This document shows, piece after piece, positions 53,507 through 64,000 of a DNA stretch of 64,000 nucleotides (positions within the stretch are counted from its first letter, which is position 1; the number at the start of each line of letters is the position of its first letter). This DNA is from Candidatus Roseilinea mizusawaensis. GTDB taxonomy: Bacteria > Chloroflexota > Anaerolineae > J036 > Brachytrichaceae. A program made the translations under genes and the position numbers. Location of the stretch: assembly GCA_016841965.1 (NCBI GenBank), contig JAEANN010000022.1:1-64000 (forward strand). The letters run 5' to 3'. Below the pieces are notes generated by a model, which worked only from the letters and a program-made list of their open reading frames with translations, was not told where the DNA came from and did not search any database.

Positions 53507-54337
53507 ATGGCCGAACTCACGCGCAAAGAGGTCATCGAATTACTGGCGGTGGTAGGCGGGCCAGATGCCGGCGCGCGGCTGTCTGGCGTGGATCTGAGCG
53601 GACTGGACCTGCGCGGGCTGAACTTCCAGAATGCCGATCTGCGGCGGGCCAAGCTGGCCGGCGCCACACTGGCATGGGCCAATCTACGCCAGACTTGCCT
53701 GGTCGGCGCTGATCTCAACCATGCCGATCTCAGCGCAGCCGACCTGACCCGCGCCGACCTGACAAATGCCACACTAAATGACGCAATCCTGGTGCGCGCC
53801 TCGTTGACAGAGGCAATCCTCCACGCTGTTGATGCAGTCGGTGCTGAGTGTCGGCAGGCCGACTTGACCGAAGCCCGCCTGATCACTGCCGACTTCAGCA
53901 GCGCCGACTTGAGTCAAGCCCGGCTCGTCCGCGCCCGGGCCTCCAGAGCGCACCTGAGCGGGGCCGATCTCGTCGATGCCGTTGCCACATATGCCGACCT
54001 GTCTGATGCCAACGCCGATCTGGCCGACTTCAGCCGCGCCGACTTAAGCCATGTTTTCATGCAACGCGCCAGCCTGCTCGAAGCCAATCTCACCTGGGCA
54101 AACATGCGCGATGCCAACTTGAGCGAAGCCATCTTGCTGCGCGCCAATCTCACCAGCGCCGATTGCAGTCGCGCCACGCTGCGCGGGGCGCAATTTGGGC
54201 CGGCCATTTTGCGCGACACCAACTTCACGCAGGCCTCGCTGCGCGACTCGGACCTGCCAGAGGCGGCCTGGCCCTATATCGTGCTGGTCGAGACGACAAT
54301 GCCCGATGGCAGGATCTATACCGACGCCAGATGCTGA
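53507..54337 (+). CDS. Pentapeptide-repeat protein
   Basis: This 276-residue protein starts MAELTRKEVIELLAVVGGPD and continues from about residue 25 with A(D/N)LxX-type pentapeptides (LSGVDLSGLDLRGLNFQNADL, and similar). These would form a right-handed quadrilateral beta-helix. Around 40 units are visible, so it is close to a full-length solenoid. Family members include DNA-gyrase-protecting proteins (Qnr, MfpA), though most have no known role. The ATG at 53507 is chosen because it precedes the helical cap. It stands alone, following the rfbA repeat. Confidence 0.9.
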   Translation: MAELTRKEVIELLAVVGGPDAGARLSGVDLSGLDLRGLNFQNADLRRAKLAGATLAWANLRQTCLVGADLNHADLSAADLTRADLTNATLNDAILVRASLTEAILHAVDAVGAECRQADLTEARLITADFSSADLSQARLVRARASRAHLSGADLVDAVATYADLSDANADLADFSRADLSHVFMQRASLLEANLTWANMRDANLSEAILLRANLTSADCSRATLRGAQFGPAILRDTNFTQASLRDSDLPEAAWPYIVLVETTMPDGRIYTDARC

Positions 54338-54359
54338 GCGCGGCAAACCCGCAGGCAGC

Positions 54360-54395
54360 ACGCCCCATATGCTATGTGCTATGCGCCAGGCGGCG
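54360..54395. repeat. Short 7-bp-period tract between the pentapeptide gene and recQ
   Basis: CATATGC, TATGTGC and TATGCGC follow one another in register, again overlapping the 3' end of a neighbouring gene (recQ on the minus strand). Confidence 0.5.
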
Positions 54396-56250
54396 TCGAT
54401 GACGTGCGCTCGCGCGTCACTGCGGCAATCACACAGCGTATCTCGCCATAGTCGATTGAATCGGGCAATAGATACTTGATCGGCGCAAGTTTGTCGGTTG
54501 CACCAACCTGCTCGATGGCGCGGCGCACCTGCATCTCGACTTGTTGACTCACAAGCTGACGCAACGGGATTTGATCGCGAGCGATCAATTGCGCAGCATG
54601 ATGGTAGATCGTGGTGATCGATAATCCGCGTTTAGCAGCCACTTCGCGCACGGACATGCCCTGGGCAAACAGAATGCCGGTCGCCTCAAGTGTCGAAGCC
54701 GGCCCGTTATCGTCCTGGGCGCCTGCGTCCGCCGCTGTTGTGTGCCGGCCGGCAGCCGGCGTCACGTGTGGCAGGCCGCGCGCCAGGCGAATGTGGTAAT
54801 CGCAGCAAGGTTTGGCGCGCGGTTCGCTGGTATCGCCGAAATGCCGCAACAGCATTTCCTGCCGGCATTGTGTGGTGGACTCGGCATAGGCGATCATCTT
54901 GGCAAGTTGGGTGCGCTTGTGTGCGCGGCGCTCTTGAACCTCTGCCGCTGTGGCCTGCAGCGCTGCGTCTGTCAATGCGTGAACGCGGAATGACACGCCA
55001 TATCCCTCATCGTCCAGGCGCTCCAAAGCGCCGGCTTGTTCAAGGTGGAGCATGCCGACCCTGAGCTTGACTTCAAACAAGCGGGTCACGCGTGCTAGCT
55101 CTTCGAGGGACACGCGCGCCACGCCATTGCGCGCGCGAGAGACGATTGCTCTGTGCAAGGCTGCCAGCTCATTGCGCGAGGGGGCATCGTTCTCGATGAA
55201 CCATTCCTGCAACCTGCGATCCTGCGGCGCATACAGCAGCACGCACTGCGCCAGCTTGCCATCCCGGCCGGCGCGCCCGGCTTCCTGGTAATAGGCCTCC
55301 AGGGTGCCAGGGATGTGAAAGTGAGCCACAAAGCGCACGTCGGTCCGATCGACCCCCATGCCAAAGGCATTGGTGGCGATCATGACCGCGTTGGGCGTGT
55401 TGAGATAAGTGTCCTGAGCGGCTGTTCGTTCGCGGCGCTCCATGCCGCCGTGATAGACAAATGTGGGAATCTGATAGTCAGCCTCCAGCGTCAGCGCCAG
55501 TTCGTTGGCCTCGCGGCGGGTGCCCACATAGATGATGCCGGCCCCTTTTACGACGCCCAGCAATTTGCGCAATGCCCGCAACTTGGCGCGCAGGTCGGGC
55601 GTGTGGTGCACGTGAAAGACCAGGTTAGGACGGGCAAAGCCAGTCACAATGCGTTCGACAGACACCAGGCCCAGTTGACGGATGATGTCGTCCTGCACTT
55701 CTGGCGTGGCCGTGGCGGTGAGCGCCACCGTCACCGGCTCATTAAGCAATTTACGCACTGCGCCCAGGTGCAGATAGTCGGGCCGAAAGTCGTGCCCCCA
55801 CTGCGAGATGCAATGCGCCTCGTCAACGGCAAGCAGCGACACGCTGACCTTCTTCAGCGCCGCCAGAAACGCAGGATTGCGCAGCCTTTCAGGAGCAACA
55901 TATACCAGTCGCCAGTCTCCATCCTCCATCTGCCGAATGCGGCGGGCCTGCTCATCTGACGACAACGCGCTGTTGATGTAAGTGGCCGCGATGCCGCGCT
56001 CGCTCAGGTGATCGACTTGATCCTTCATCAATGCAATCAGCGGCGAGATCACCAGCGCAGTGCCAGGCAGAGACAGCGCCGAGAACTGGTAAATGAGCGA
56101 CTTGCCGCTGCCGGTGGGCATCACAACCAGCGTGTTGCGCCGATTGAGAATATGGCTGATGGCCGCGTATTGACCGGGGCGAAAGGCTGACACACCGAAA
56201 TAGTGCGTCAGCAATGACATTGAGATTGCAGGGTGCTGCCCATCTGTCAT
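54379..56250 (-). CDS. recQ: RecQ-family ATP-dependent DNA helicase
   Basis: This 623-residue SF2 helicase has motif 0 FGVSAFRPGQYAAISHIL, motif I VVMPTGSGKSLIYQ, motif II LLAVDEAHCISQWGHDFRPDY, motif III ALTATATPEVQDDIIRQLG and motif VI YYQEAGRAGRDG. A zinc-binding cysteine region follows (CRQEMLLRHFGD and CCDYH). The C-terminal part has a predicted HTH (FAQGMSVREVAAKRGLSITTIY) in place of a typical HRDC domain. RecQ unwinds recombination intermediates. The ATG at 56250 overlaps the stop of the truncated isomerase. The last residues lie in repeat-like sequence. Confidence 0.95.
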   Translation of the reverse strand: MTDGQHPAISMSLLTHYFGVSAFRPGQYAAISHILNRRNTLVVMPTGSGKSLIYQFSALSLPGTALVISPLIALMKDQVDHLSERGIAATYINSALSSDEQARRIRQMEDGDWRLVYVAPERLRNPAFLAALKKVSVSLLAVDEAHCISQWGHDFRPDYLHLGAVRKLLNEPVTVALTATATPEVQDDIIRQLGLVSVERIVTGFARPNLVFHVHHTPDLRAKLRALRKLLGVVKGAGIIYVGTRREANELALTLEADYQIPTFVYHGGMERRERTAAQDTYLNTPNAVMIATNAFGMGVDRTDVRFVAHFHIPGTLEAYYQEAGRAGRDGKLAQCVLLYAPQDRRLQEWFIENDAPSRNELAALHRAIVSRARNGVARVSLEELARVTRLFEVKLRVGMLHLEQAGALERLDDEGYGVSFRVHALTDAALQATAAEVQERRAHKRTQLAKMIAYAESTTQCRQEMLLRHFGDTSEPRAKPCCDYHIRLARGLPHVTPAAGRHTTAADAGAQDDNGPASTLEATGILFAQGMSVREVAAKRGLSITTIYHHAAQLIARDQIPLRQLVSQQVEMQVRRAIEQVGATDKLAPIKYLLPDSIDYGEIRCVIAAVTRERTSSTPPGA

Positions 56251-56798
56251 GAGTGCAACCAAAAGAACCCAATATTGCCGCTTGCGATGGCTGCGCCAAG
56301 CGCGCGCATGCCATCCATCGTATGGATGAAGTCGTACTTGCGGCCGGCGCGCAAGGTGCGCGGGCCGACAAACTGCAGAGCCAGCCAGATGCCATAGGCT
56401 TTGAGCATGTCGGCCACAGACCGCAGCCCGCGTGCAACCAAAGCAAAATGCTCATGAAACGGCAACTCGTTGGAGCAGGGCATGATCCAAGTCGGGCGAC
56501 GGGTCACACCGAATGCGGCGGCCAGTTTGGCTTCGTCTATAAAGCGCGGCAGGCTCTCCACGTACTTTTGTTCGCTATCCCAGTCGCGCCACGCAACGCT
56601 CAGACCGAAGCTGGATGGCTTGAGGCCGGTTGCAGCAAACCATGGCAGGGCTGCCTGGAGTGATTGCGACCGCGCCATGTCAAGCAGGAAAGCAGTATCC
56701 AGGTCGATCCCGGCAAAGTTGTATTGCCAGGCCAGGGCACAGGCCCCGTCGAAGGGCAGCGCATGGCCCAGGGCGCCGACGTTGAGATTTTTGTACAT
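56247..56798 (-). CDS. Sugar-phosphate isomerase/epimerase, C-terminally truncated
   Basis: This 183-residue protein starts MYKNLNVGALGHALPFDGAC and shows a xylose-isomerase-like TIM-barrel N-terminal two-thirds: AGIDLDTAFLLDMARSQ, GLKPSSFGLSVAWRD, IMPCSNELPFHEHFALV and LALQFVGPRTLRAGRKYDF. Members are normally about 270 residues. Here the chain ends at GNIGFFWLHS, where relatives continue toward a DSFHW-type metal site, so roughly a third is missing. The stop overlaps the recQ ATG. A deletion joining the gene to recQ is likely; activity is doubtful. It may be a pseudogene. Confidence 0.7.
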   Translation of the reverse strand: MYKNLNVGALGHALPFDGACALAWQYNFAGIDLDTAFLLDMARSQSLQAALPWFAATGLKPSSFGLSVAWRDWDSEQKYVESLPRFIDEAKLAAAFGVTRRPTWIMPCSNELPFHEHFALVARGLRSVADMLKAYGIWLALQFVGPRTLRAGRKYDFIHTMDGMRALGAAIASGNIGFFWLHS

Positions 56799-56909
56799 GG
56801 CCGGTATTGTAGTCGCGGCCATGCTAGGGCGAAGGGAAACGTCAATCCCCGGCCCTGAATCATTCTCCAGCATTTCTCAAGCGTTGCTCTAAGGATAGCG
56901 ATGTAGAGG

Positions 56910-56915
56910 AGTACA
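56910..56915 (+). promoter_or_regulatory. -10-like box (TACAAT) of the DnaJ-like gene
   Basis: TACAAT lies about 38 bases before the ATG at 56954. No CIRCE element or heat-shock sigma box is seen. Confidence 0.35.
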
Positions 56916-56953
56916 ATTCCATGGCACTCTGGGTTTTAATCTTGTGACGCGGT

Positions 56954-57856
56954 ATGGAGTACAAAGACTATTACAAGACGCTTGGCGTTGAGCGGAACGC
57001 CGATGAGGAAACCATCAAGAAGGCGTATCGTAAACTGGCGCGCCAGTTCCACCCCGACGTCAACAAGGGCGACAAAAAGGCAGAAGAGCGCTTCAAGGAG
57101 ATCAATGAGGCATACGAAGTCCTGGGCGATCAGGAGAAGCGCAAGATGTACGACCGGCTGGGCAGCGATTATCAACGCTACCAGCAGGCCGGCGGCGACC
57201 CGCGCGCATACAACTGGGCGCAATGGTTCAACCAGGCCGGCCAAGGGCAAGCCGGCGGGAACGTGCGCATCGAAGACCTGGACCTGGGCGATTTGTTTGC
57301 CCAATTCTTTGGCGAAACCGGCGGCTTCCAGCGCACACGCAGCCGGCCGCGCGACCTGGAGCAGCCTGTCACCATTACCCTGGCCGAGGCCTACCACGGT
57401 ACGACGCGCATTCTGAGCAAAGATGGCGAGGAGATCGAAGTGAAAATTCCGGCCGGCGTCAAAACCGGCTCGAAAGTGCGCGTGCGTGGCCAAGGCCTAC
57501 GCAACAACAGAGGCGAGGCCGGCGATCTGTACCTGATCGTCGAGGTCGCGCCCGATGCAACTTACGAACGCCGGGACGATGACCTGTACCGCGATGTCAA
57601 GATAGACGCCTTCACCGCTATGCTGGGCGGCGAAGTGAAAGTGCCAACCCTCGGCGGCGATGTGATGGTCAAAGTTCCGGCCGGCACGTCATCGGGCAGC
57701 CGAATCCGCCTGCGCGGCAAAGGCATGCCACGCCTGGCAGCCAGGGGCGAGCACGGCGACCTTTACCTACGCGTGATGATCACTGTGCCCACTGATCTGA
57801 CGGAAGAAGAGCGGCAAGCCCTGCACAAGATGGCGCGTCGGCGCGGGATCGGCTAA
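56954..57856 (+). CDS. DnaJ-class co-chaperone without zinc finger (CbpA type)
   Basis: This 300-residue protein has a J domain ([22 protein letters not shown] at 33-35), a glycine/phenylalanine-containing linker (about 75-115), and two C-terminal beta domains ([17 protein letters not shown] and [20 protein letters not shown]). The CxxCxGxG zinc region of true DnaJ is missing, so it is CbpA-like. It stimulates DnaK ATPase and presents clients. No dnaK or grpE is nearby. The length is typical. Confidence 0.93.
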   Translation: MEYKDYYKTLGVERNADEETIKKAYRKLARQFHPDVNKGDKKAEERFKEINEAYEVLGDQEKRKMYDRLGSDYQRYQQAGGDPRAYNWAQWFNQAGQGQAGGNVRIEDLDLGDLFAQFFGETGGFQRTRSRPRDLEQPVTITLAEAYHGTTRILSKDGEEIEVKIPAGVKTGSKVRVRGQGLRNNRGEAGDLYLIVEVAPDATYERRDDDLYRDVKIDAFTAMLGGEVKVPTLGGDVMVKVPAGTSSGSRIRLRGKGMPRLAARGEHGDLYLRVMITVPTDLTEEERQALHKMARRRGIG

Positions 57857-57930
57857 CCGTCGGTCATCCCATCCCACGCCTCAACCATACGCAGGATATA
57901 AAAGCCGCTTGTTTTGTTGGCTGCCGCACC

Positions 57931-60702
<2,772 letters not shown>

Positions 60703-60727
60703 GGGGTCATTCTAAAACACGGGCAAG

Positions 60728-61138
60728 TCAGCCGGCCAGAGGCCAATCCACCACAGCATGCCGTTGCACAACGATCAAGGGATGACCATCGGCGGGCTGC
60801 AGCCCAATTGCAGCCAGATCCCACCACACCACATTGCCCACCAGCACTTCGCCAGAGCGCAGTCTCAGCTCTGCCGGGCGGCTTTCACTGCTGACAGCCA
60901 ACAAATAATCGGACAGACTACGGCGCGATCGGGCGCGATGCCACATCAGTTCCTCGACCGGCACACCGTAGCAGCCGGCCAGACTACGCACTATATCTTC
61001 ATCGCTGGTGTCGCGGTAGCGCAGCTCGATGTGACGCACCTTGCGCCGATCGGCCTCATCTAGCTGCGCGGTGATCACGCTAATCGGCGGTCCGCCGCGC
61101 ATCGCGCGCAAAAAGCGCAGGTGATCGCCCAGGCTCAT
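60728..61138 (-). CDS. Small XRE-like HTH protein with a C-terminal Sm-like segment
   Basis: This 136-residue protein is unrecognised by name. Residues 4-66 align with an XRE helix-turn-helix pattern (LRFLRAMRGG at the start and IVRSLAGCYGVPVEELM at the end). Residues about 88-133 (AELRLRSGEVLVGNVVWWDL and LIVVQRHAVV) give the strand-turn order of an Hfq/LSm fold: a short strand pair with a conserved glycine, then a last strand with HAV-like residues as in Hfq's YKHAI. Its ATG overlaps the stop of the larger upstream gene (ATGA), so both are made together. The Sm assignment is by pattern only. Confidence 0.65.
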   Translation of the reverse strand: MSLGDHLRFLRAMRGGPPISVITAQLDEADRRKVRHIELRYRDTSDEDIVRSLAGCYGVPVEELMWHRARSRRSLSDYLLAVSSESRPAELRLRSGEVLVGNVVWWDLAAIGLQPADGHPLIVVQRHAVVDWPLAG

Positions 61139-61989
61139 GCTGTCACCTCTGCTTCGCGCGTGTAATAGGCAATGGCCAGCTTTTGCAGGGTGGTCTCGCG
61201 CCCATCTTCCAGGCGCAACGTCAAAGCATACGGACTGAACCCAATCAGATGGCCGCTGAATGTCTCTTTATTGAACAGTTTCACGCTCAGACGCGCGCCG
61301 GCGTGTTGGGCGTTGGTGAGATATTTCATCTCAAAGGCATCCACCGCCTCGGGCAATATCGCCCGTTTGGATTGGCCTGGCATCTTGTTGCCAAACGACT
61401 GACTGCTCAGGCGCTCGTATTGCTCACGCAGCCAGGCGCGCGCCTCACGCGCAGTAAGCTGCTGCACCGGCTTGCCCAAATCTGCCACCAGCTCCTCGGG
61501 CAACAAGCCCAGGCGTTTGGCTAGCGCGTCAATGGCTTTGAGTTGAGCCTGGCTGACCGGCGCAGGTTCTTTTGGCGCAGGCGCAGCAGAAGCGAGCGCA
61601 GCAGAAGCGAGCGTAGCAGAAGCGAGCGCAGCAGAAGCAGGCGCTGCAGAAGCGGGCGCAGCAGAAGCGGGCGCTGAGGCTGGTTTGGGCTGCGCCGGCG
61701 GGCGCGCAGCCGGGCGAGACGCAGGACGATTTGCCGGGCGTCCCCGCGCAGGGGGATTTCCCCTGCCCCGCTCTGGTGATCGCGGTAACACCGGCGGCGG
61801 ATCCGATCGCACTTTTAGAACATCCACCCCGACATATAACGCGCGCGCCAGTTTCACATGATCCTGAGGGCGCAATGCCCGCCCTCCTTCGTATTGCCGC
61901 AGCACGGGAACAGGAATACCGGTTCGCACGCCTAGCTGCTCAAGCGTCAAACCTTTCATCTTGCGCAATTTCCACAGATTTTCAGGCAT
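61135..61989 (-). CDS. XRE-HTH protein with Ala-rich linker and C-terminal Hfq/Sm-like domain
   Basis: This 284-residue protein has four parts. Residues 3-58 form a classic XRE HTH (WKLRKMKGLTLEQLGVRTGI and VLRQYEGGRAL). Residues 62-145 form a Pro/Arg-rich then Ala-rich linker encoded by six 15-bp repeats. Residues 148-185 (KAIDALAKRLGLLPEELV and LTAREARAWL) match a helical motif found in many phage and recombination proteins. Residues 218-280 read as an Sm fold: RLSVKLFNKETFSGHLIGFS, YALTLRL, then LQKLAIAYYTRE as in Hfq. The ATG at 61989 is the first that preserves the HTH start. It may bind DNA or RNA, or both. Confidence 0.72.
   Translation of the reverse strand: MPENLWKLRKMKGLTLEQLGVRTGIPVPVLRQYEGGRALRPQDHVKLARALYVGVDVLKVRSDPPPVLPRSPERGRGNPPARGRPANRPASRPAARPPAQPKPASAPASAAPASAAPASAALASATLASAALASAAPAPKEPAPVSQAQLKAIDALAKRLGLLPEELVADLGKPVQQLTAREARAWLREQYERLSSQSFGNKMPGQSKRAILPEAVDAFEMKYLTNAQHAGARLSVKLFNKETFSGHLIGFSPYALTLRLEDGRETTLQKLAIAYYTREAEVTA
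61583..61672 (-). repeat. 15-bp minisatellite (6 copies) inside the XRE-Sm gene
   Basis: GCAGCAGAAGCGAGC and five close variants are repeated in frame, encoding the five-residue unit ASAAP/ASAAL of the linker. Frame is kept by the multiple-of-three unit, so length could vary without disrupting the domains. Confidence 0.9.
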
Positions 61990-62088
61990 GGCAACAGTAT
62001 GCCACAACCAGCATCCCTTCCACAGTCAATCCAGTTATAGTTGATAGACCAGTGGCGTGAGCCAACAAAAATTGGAGAACAGAGCACC

Positions 62089-62895
62089 ATGTATCTGCAA
62101 AATCGAGTAGCGATTGTCACAGGCGCGAGCAAGGAGATTGGCGCAGCTATGGCTGTGGCGCTGGCGCGTGAAGGCGCAGCAGTTGTGGCGCACTATGCAA
62201 CAGATTCGGCGCCGGCCCAGGCTGTTGTAAATCGCATTGTGGCAGAGGGGGGACGTGCGATTCTGTTTGGCTGCGATTGTAGCCGCGTGTCTGATAACAT
62301 GGCTTTGGCCCAGGCTGCCATTGATGCTTTTGGCCGGCTGGATATCTTTGTCGCCAACGCCGGCATCACTCGCTTTGGCGCATTCCTCTCTTACACCGAG
62401 GCAGACTACGATAGCGTGCTCGACTTGAACTTGAAGGGCAGCTTCTTCGGCGCGCAAGCTGCGGCCCGACACATGATCGCGCAGCGACGCCAACACCCAG
62501 AAGACACTTACGGCGGACGGATCGTGTTCAGCTCTTCCGTCGCCGGGAGTGTGGCTATTCCGGGCCTGGCCGCTTATGGCGCGAGTAAAGCCGGCCTCAA
62601 CCATCTGGCAAAAACACTGGCCGTCGAGCTGGGGCCTTATGGCATCACTGTGAATGCACTCGGCATTGGGCCAACCACCAATACCCGCAATCTGCGCGAC
62701 GATCCTCAGTATGAGGAACATTGGGCCAGCTTGCTGCCGATTGGCCGGGCGATGCGCCCGGAGGATTCAGCAGCAGCACTGATGTACCTCGTCTCGCCGG
62801 CTGCATCTGGCGTCACGGGCGCGACGCTGATGGTTGAAGGCGGCCAGTCGCTGCAATCGGTGTTGCCGGCAGCCGAGTTGGAGCGGGGCCGATAA
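62089..62895 (+). CDS. Short-chain dehydrogenase/reductase (FabG-like)
   Basis: This 268-residue SDR has the nucleotide motif VAIVTGASKEIGAAMAVALA, the N-A-G motif VANAGITRFG, the catalytic Ser in FSSSVAGSVA, the YxxxK motif YGASKAGLNHLAK, and the C-terminal VTGATLMVEGG. It reduces or oxidises a carbonyl/alcohol using NAD(P). The ATG at 62089 has GGAGAA upstream. It lies eight bases from the FGGY kinase start; together they may act on a sugar acid such as gluconate. Substrate is not certain. Confidence 0.9.
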   Translation: MYLQNRVAIVTGASKEIGAAMAVALAREGAAVVAHYATDSAPAQAVVNRIVAEGGRAILFGCDCSRVSDNMALAQAAIDAFGRLDIFVANAGITRFGAFLSYTEADYDSVLDLNLKGSFFGAQAAARHMIAQRRQHPEDTYGGRIVFSSSVAGSVAIPGLAAYGASKAGLNHLAKTLAVELGPYGITVNALGIGPTTNTRNLRDDPQYEEHWASLLPIGRAMRPEDSAAALMYLVSPAASGVTGATLMVEGGQSLQSVLPAAELERGR

Positions 62896-62903
62896 ACACG
62901 ACG

Positions 62904-64000
62904 ATGGTTCTGGTGCTCGACCTGGGCAGTTCGGCGACCCGCGCCCTGCTCTACGATGAACAGGCGCAATTGCAAAGCAACACGATTGCTCGCCAACCCT
63001 TCGAGTTTCGCGCCGGGGCAGATGGCCGCAGCGAAGACGATCCAGATGCCGCCCTGACGCGCGTCGAAGCCGTCATCGACGGGGCGCTCTCCGGCGCACA
63101 GATTGGACAGTCACCCATCAGGGCGATCGGCATCTCGGCGTACGCATGCAGCTTGCTATGCCTGGATGAGCGCGGCAATCCACTCACCCCTGTGTTCACC
63201 TACGCAGACACGCGCGCCGCAGAGGATGCGCGGGCGCTGCGGCATGAGCTGGATGAGATCGCGGCGCTTCAACGCACCGGCTGCAGGATTCGCGCCAATT
63301 ACTGGCCGGCGCGCCTGGCCTGGCTCAAACGCACGCAGCCGGCTGTGTTCAGCCGGACGCGCTGGTTCGTCTCGCTAGCCGACTACCTTGGTCTGAAACT
63401 GTTCGGCCGATTGCGCGCCGGCATTTCAACCTCCTCGTGGAGCGGGATGCTCGACCGGCAGACCGGCGATTGGGACGAGACATGGCTCACGCACCTGGGC
63501 ATCGCGCGCGATCAATTGCCGCCTGTTGCGCAAGATGGCGAGACGTTGCGCGGGTTGGCCGGCCGGTATGCCAGGCGCTGGCCGGCCCTGCGCGAGGCAG
63601 CGTATTACCCGCCGTTGGGCGACGGCGCTGCAGCCAATCTCGGCAGCGGCTGCGTGGACGACTCGCGCATTGCGATCACCATTGGCAGCACCGCTGCGAT
63701 TCGCGTCGTTATCGGTCGTCGGTCGTCGGTTGCCAGTAGTCAGAACACAGAAGACAGAGCACAGAATACACAATACGCGACACGCAATCCAGCGCATGAG
63801 ATGCGGGGGGTGGAAATCCCCCCGGCGCTGTGGTTGTACCGCGTCGACCATACGCGCGACCTGATCGGCGGAGCGACCACCGAAGGCGGCAATGTGTTTG
63901 CCTGGCTGCACGCCACACTGAAGCTGCCGGATAGCAACGCGCTGGAAGCTGAGTTGAGCGCCATGCGCCCGGATGGTCATGGGCTGACGGTGTTGCCCAT
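62904..64000 (+). CDS. FGGY-family carbohydrate kinase (gluconokinase-like), partial, with an in-frame repeat insertion
   Basis: The gene starts at ATG 62904 and runs off the window; 365 codons are seen. The N-terminal part has LVLDLGSSATRALLYD, YADTRAAEDARAL, GDGAAANLGSGCV and ITIGSTAAIRVVI, and resumes at PPALWLYRVDHTRDLIGGATTEGGN. Between these two blocks, where relatives have a few residues, there are about 28 (residues 271-298: RRSSVASSQNTEDRAQ onward) encoded by a 7-bp-period repeat. The frame is kept. It would phosphorylate a sugar such as gluconate. The insertion lies near the ATPase core and may reduce activity. It is probably co-transcribed with the SDR. Confidence 0.85.
   Translation, partial: MVLVLDLGSSATRALLYDEQAQLQSNTIARQPFEFRAGADGRSEDDPDAALTRVEAVIDGALSGAQIGQSPIRAIGISAYACSLLCLDERGNPLTPVFTYADTRAAEDARALRHELDEIAALQRTGCRIRANYWPARLAWLKRTQPAVFSRTRWFVSLADYLGLKLFGRLRAGISTSSWSGMLDRQTGDWDETWLTHLGIARDQLPPVAQDGETLRGLAGRYARRWPALREAAYYPPLGDGAAANLGSGCVDDSRIAITIGSTAAIRVVIGRRSSVASSQNTEDRAQNTQYATRNPAHEMRGVEIPPALWLYRVDHTRDLIGGATTEGGNVFAWLHATLKLPDSNALEAELSAMRPDGHGLTVLP
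63712..63790 (+). repeat. Heptamer repeat inserted in frame inside the FGGY kinase gene
   Basis: Units AGAACAC, AGAAGAC, AGAGCAC, AGAATAC, ACAATAC and GCGACAC follow GTCGGTC-type units, in 7-base phase. The same words occur in the intergenic array at 20174-20262. The insert adds about 28 codons without a stop. Confidence 0.85.

Overview
The window is about 64 kb of a GC-rich (roughly 60-65%), densely coded bacterial chromosome. No rRNA, CRISPR array, prophage or intact insertion sequence is visible. The gene set looks like a free-living, environmental Chloroflexota bacterium (Anaerolineae-like): an F420-type LLM oxidoreductase, a large GAF/SpoIIE phosphatase, an NDH-1 subunit, aconitase, acetyl-CoA synthetase, polyphosphate kinase, and many four-base ATGA/GTGA/TTGA stop-start overlaps. 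That placement is inferred from gene content and style; no marker phylogeny could be run.

Layout. 1-0.5 kb: a decayed transposase end. 0.5-5.1 kb (minus): a zinc/manganese ABC transporter (lipoprotein, ATPase, permease) followed by pxpA and pxpB, behind a Fur/Zur-like operator. 5.3-9.0 kb (plus): a sugar-phosphate operon (PfkB kinase, phosphohexomutase, FGGY kinase). 9.0-11.2 kb: tRNA-Arg and two unknown genes. 11.2-14.4 kb (minus): exopolysaccharide genes (mannose-1-phosphate guanylyltransferase, two Wzz-like proteins, a CpsD-like ATPase). 14.4-18.4 kb (minus): ffh, rpsP, khpA, rimM, dprA. 18.5-22.3 kb: tRNA-Leu, a ROK-SIS fusion, ppk1. 22.4-30.3 kb: prmA, infA, LLM oxidoreductase, degV, recG, an orphan DNA adenine methylase, coaD. 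30.4-40.7 kb: a coiled-coil protein, a GT-C-like membrane protein, a BI-1 protein, ThuA-like, acs, a CoA-transferase, a CorC-like protein and an unknown gene. 40.8-50.1 kb: nuoN, a Lon-like protease, a large secreted/membrane protein, and the GAF-PP2C phosphatase. 50.3-57.9 kb: an apparently inactive serine-hydrolase-fold protein, SCP2, rmlA, a pentapeptide protein, recQ with a truncated isomerase upstream, and a CbpA-type DnaJ. 57.9-64 kb: aconitase, a translationally coupled pair of XRE-HTH plus Sm-like proteins, an SDR, and a partial FGGY kinase.

Two things stand out. First, the neighbouring genes at 60.7-62.0 kb each appear to join an N-terminal XRE helix-turn-helix to a C-terminal Hfq/Sm-like fold, linked in one of them by a 15-bp minisatellite; I know of no described system with this arrangement. 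Second, degenerate arrays with a 7-bp period sit between genes, repeatedly run into the 3' ends of coding sequences, and in one case lie in frame inside an FGGY kinase at 63.7 kb, which suggests a spreading short repeat.
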